NCBI GenBank assembly: GCA_947475135.1
Contig: CANJMU010000015.1
Coordinates: 1-9,199, forward strand
Direction of reading: 5' to 3'
DNA: 9,199 nucleotides
Origin: Silvanigrellaceae bacterium
GTDB lineage: Bacteria > Bdellovibrionota > Oligoflexia > Silvanigrellales > Silvanigrellaceae
Positions within the stretch are counted from its first letter, which is position 1. The number at the start of each line of letters is the position of its first letter. The notes beneath the pieces are model-generated. The model was not told where the DNA came from, did no database searches, and saw only the letters and a list, made by a program, of their open reading frames with translations. Of the stretch, positions 7,147-9,199 are shown piece after piece. Position numbers and translations under genes: made by a program.

Positions 7147-7461
7147 ATGACTTATGTTAAACCAATCTTTAACTTGAAGAAAGTACAAGAAGCCCTCTCT
7201 GACATCGCAAAAATAAGTCGTATCGAAATTCAACGAGGGGTCAAAGAAGCTAAAAAACAGGTGAATAAATATCAAATTCTTCAACGTCGAAAGGAATTGT
7301 TTACCGAGCTTGGTCAAACTTTTTACGAACTCACCCAAGAAAATAATGGCATAGAAATGATTGCGCTTCTTCAAAATTCAGAAATTTCTGATATTATCTC
7401 TGATATTCATCATCTGGATCAGCTGCTCATCGATTTGGAAGAAAAGGAAGAAAATGCTTAA
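7147..7461 (+). CDS. Small helical (coiled-coil-like) protein coupled to a sigma factor
   Basis: The family is not recognised. The 104-residue product has no signal peptide or membrane segment and looks mostly alpha-helical. A basic half (residues 10-50, with VKEAKKQVNKYQILQRRKE) is followed by a short break at ENNG and an acidic, Leu/Ile-rich half (ISDIISDIHHLDQLLIDLEEKEEN) with heptad-like spacing. The ATG at 7147 is preceded by GGAG (7134-7137) nine bases away. The last 8 bp overlap the start of the sigma-factor gene in the arrangement ATGCTTAA, so the two are almost certainly translated together. Co-translation suggests a regulator or partner of the sigma factor, but nothing in the sequence proves it. 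The zinc-binding HxxxCxxC motif of common ZAS anti-sigma factors is absent. Confidence 0.75.
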   Translation: MTYVKPIFNLKKVQEALSDIAKISRIEIQRGVKEAKKQVNKYQILQRRKELFTELGQTFYELTQENNGIEMIALLQNSEISDIISDIHHLDQLLIDLEEKEENA

Positions 7462-8146
7462 CCTATTTCACACAACATTCAATCAAGTCAAAAATAATTT
7501 AAATCCTCTCTCTGCCAAAGAACTTCAAGAATTATATAATCAAATTTTTGTTCACTATTCAAAATCCTATTGGAATGCGTTGTATCGTTTTTGTTTTGCA
7601 TTGACCAAAGAGCAATGTGCCGCTGAAGATCTTTTGCAAGGCGCATTTTTAAAAGCTATTTCCGGATTTCCGCATTTTATTTCTAAGTATACAAATGAAG
7701 ATGTATCCGTTCATTTGATGAATGAAATTTTTGAAGATAAAAAAACGCAAACACATTTTAAAAATTGGCTTTACAAAATCATTAAAAACAAATTTTTGGA
7801 TGATGAAACTTCAAAAAGAAATTTAAAAAATTTAATTTCTATAGAAGATATGAACGATGAACTTCCCTTCCCTGACAAAGATATCTATCATCAATTATCT
7901 GAAAATAATAAAGTTCATGTTTTGTTGAATCAAAATAATTTTTATGATTTTGTTTTAGATGATGAGTGGAAATCAAAAATAGAGTCTTTAAATATAAAAA
8001 GTCGCGCCATCCTTTATTTATTTATTGAGGATTATACCTACCAGGAAATTTCTGAAATATTAGAAATTCCAATGGGAACCGTCATGAGTTCTTTGTCACG
8101 AGCTGTTTCGAAATTAAAATTATCAAATTCTCAATCGAAGTTGTGA
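7454..8146 (+). CDS. ECF-like sigma-70 family RNA polymerase sigma factor
   Basis: This 230-residue protein would direct RNA polymerase to a specific promoter set. Region 2 begins near residue 35 (YWNALYRFCFALTKEQCAAEDLLQGAFLKA, residues 39-68), the usual A-Y-lt-d---AEDL-Q--F-ka form. Its second half resumes at FKNWLYKIIKNKFLDDETSKR (102-122). Between these lies an insert of roughly 30 residues (about 71-101) that short ECF factors usually lack or have much shorter. Region 4 spans about 173-222: IKSRAILYLFIEDYTYQEIS, then the helix-turn-helix EILEIPMGTVMSSLSRAVSKL. Region 3 and an N-terminal region 1.1 are absent. The ATG at 7454 is chosen because AAGGAAG (7444-7450) precedes it and because an upstream in-frame start would only add a hydrophobic stretch that is a frame shadow of the previous gene. 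No membrane anti-sigma gene is adjacent. Confidence 0.85.
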   Translation: MLNLFHTTFNQVKNNLNPLSAKELQELYNQIFVHYSKSYWNALYRFCFALTKEQCAAEDLLQGAFLKAISGFPHFISKYTNEDVSVHLMNEIFEDKKTQTHFKNWLYKIIKNKFLDDETSKRNLKNLISIEDMNDELPFPDKDIYHQLSENNKVHVLLNQNNFYDFVLDDEWKSKIESLNIKSRAILYLFIEDYTYQEISEILEIPMGTVMSSLSRAVSKLKLSNSQSKL

Positions 8147-8276
8147 CGATTTTGTTCATTTTTAGTACATTCAGAAAAATAATTGAAAATTTTAATTGGT
8201 TCACCCTTTTGGCGGTAGCGTTTGAGTTTTTCTCATGTGTTTTGTTGTTTGAAGTGAAAGAATAACGGAGACAATG
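8147..8276. other. 130-bp non-coding gap between sigma factor and ATPase genes
   Basis: This is the longest gene-free stretch in the window. I see no clear terminator; the best hairpin is a weak TGAG-TTTTT-CTCA at 8222-8234. TTTAAT at 8191-8196 is a 5/6 match to a -10 box, but no good -35 box sits at normal spacing. CGGAG at 8266-8270 is the ribosome-binding site of the next gene. The gap probably carries that gene's promoter, which I cannot place. Confidence 0.5.
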
Positions 8277-9199
8277 ATGAATTATCAAAGGCTTTTACAA
8301 CCGTTAGAAATTTCTGAAAAAAAGTCACTTTTTTTACTTGGGCCCCGTCGAACGGGAAAATCAACATTACTTCGTGCAGAAACAGGCACAAACGATACAT
8401 CTATTTCTCGTTGGAACCTATTAGATTCAAAAGTTTTTTGGCAACTTTCCTCTGATCCTTCTTTTTTACGTCAAACATTACTCGCGCAAAAACAGCTTCC
8501 TAAAATCGTTATTATTGACGAAATTCAAAAACTTCCACTTTTGCTCGATGAAGTTCATTTGATGATGGAAGAAATGAAAATTCATTTCATTCTCAGTGGA
8601 TCAAGTGCTCGGGCGTTGAAAAGAAAAGGTGTGAATTTACTTGCTGGGCGTGCCCATAATTATTATTTTCATCCGTTTGTTACTTTAGAGTTAGGGCAAG
8701 ATTTTAATTTGTTAAAGGCATTGAATTACGGAAGTTTGCCACCTGTTTACTTATCGGAAGATCCCAAAGAAGAACTCAGTCAATATATTGGAAGTTATCT
8801 AGCCGAAGAGATCGCTTTTGAAGGAATCACAAGGCAGCTGCCATCCTTCTCTCGATTTTTAGAAACGGCGGCTCTCTGCAATGGACAGCAGATCAATTTT
8901 ACAACCCTTGCATCCGATGCTCAGGTCAAGCGATCCACTGTTATCGATTGGTTTCAGGTTTTAAAAGACACATTAATTGCGGAAGAAGTCCCTGTTTGGA
9001 AAGCTTCTATCAAAAGAAAATCTGTAGAAAATTCGAAATTTTATTTTTTTGATGTGGGTGTCGCAAGGCAATTGTCCCGTTCGCCTGTTTTAACAGAATT
9101 ACGTGGCGCAGAGGTTGGCCAGGCTTTTGAACATTGGATTTACCATGAATTAAAATCGAGTTGTGATTATAAATACAATTCTTCTCTTCATTACTGGAG
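8277..9199 (+). CDS. AAA_14/DUF4143 ATPase (3' partial)
   Basis: The open frame runs off the window with 307 complete codons and no stop. It encodes a P-loop ATPase of the AAA_14-DUF4143 type. The order is: Walker A LGPRRTGKST (residues 21-30); Walker B IVIIDEIQKLP (77-87); the sensor stretch LSGSSARALKRKGVNLLAGR (106-125), with the family's SGSSA and L-GR; YGSLPPVY (151-158), matching the G-lP-v link; a winged-helix-like segment (about 186-235); KFYFFDVGVARQL (254-266); and GQAFEHWIYHEL (281-292), the start of the C-terminal nuclease-like fold, cut off here. Related proteins are usually about 370-450 residues, so roughly the last quarter is missing. They are common, often patchily distributed, and of unclear function. 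GGAG (8267-8270) lies 6 nt before the ATG at 8277 but only 3 nt before the ATG at 8274, so I prefer 8277. Confidence 0.88.
   Translation, partial: MNYQRLLQPLEISEKKSLFLLGPRRTGKSTLLRAETGTNDTSISRWNLLDSKVFWQLSSDPSFLRQTLLAQKQLPKIVIIDEIQKLPLLLDEVHLMMEEMKIHFILSGSSARALKRKGVNLLAGRAHNYYFHPFVTLELGQDFNLLKALNYGSLPPVYLSEDPKEELSQYIGSYLAEEIAFEGITRQLPSFSRFLETAALCNGQQINFTTLASDAQVKRSTVIDWFQVLKDTLIAEEVPVWKASIKRKSVENSKFYFFDVGVARQLSRSPVLTELRGAEVGQAFEHWIYHELKSSCDYKYNSSLHYW

Noticed and set aside
7361..7453. Upstream extension of the sigma factor with a hydrophobic N terminus
   Set aside because: It lies wholly within the preceding small gene in another frame. AAGGAAG immediately before 7454 and the normal sigma-factor length favour the later start.
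8082..8288. Short - strand open frame across the 130-bp gap
   Set aside because: It overlaps the sigma factor end and the ATPase start, and its composition looks like translated AT-rich non-coding sequence.

Overview
The window is AT-rich, densely coded DNA from a Gram-negative bacterium. Signs of a Gram-negative envelope are a full-length Prc/Tsp tail-specific protease, a DUF3025 protein (a mainly proteobacterial family), a signal-peptide-bearing putative outer-membrane barrel protein and another exported protein. The low GC and this gene mix would fit a low-GC Bdellovibrionota/Oligoflexia lineage such as the Silvanigrellales. That placement is inference only; no rRNA or other marker gene is present.

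Layout. (1) Bases 2-2069: two + strand genes of unknown function. The first is the 3' part of a beta-rich protein with C-terminal membrane segments; the second is a small exported protein. They are separated by one base, and a GC-core hairpin with an A-tract and a T-tract straddles the stop/start junction. (2) Bases 2050-2835: a DUF3025 gene on the - strand, overlapping its convergent neighbour by 20 bp. (3) Bases 2834-6382: a probable + strand operon of a DUF503 (YlxP)-like protein, the periplasmic protease Prc, and a thioredoxin-reductase-like ferredoxin-NADP+ reductase. Its first start codon shares a CATG tetranucleotide with the DUF3025 start, so the two genes are divergent with no intergenic space. 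(4) Bases 6375-7121: a - strand gene for a putative outer-membrane beta-barrel protein with a likely TTG start. (5) Bases 7147-8146: a small helical protein translationally coupled to an ECF-like sigma-70 family factor. (6) Bases 8147-8276: the only sizeable non-coding gap (130 bp). (7) Bases 8277-9199: the 5' part of an AAA_14/DUF4143 ATPase that runs off the window.

The prc, reductase, DUF3025, sigma-factor and ATPase assignments rest on visible family motifs. The DUF503-like call is moderate. The exported and membrane proteins and the small sigma-linked protein have no recognised family. I see no rRNA, tRNA, CRISPR array, insertion sequence or phage gene. No complete, clearly new multi-gene system is visible. 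The most distinctive points are the hairpin over the stop/start junction, the CATG head-to-head start, and the coupled small protein/sigma-factor pair.
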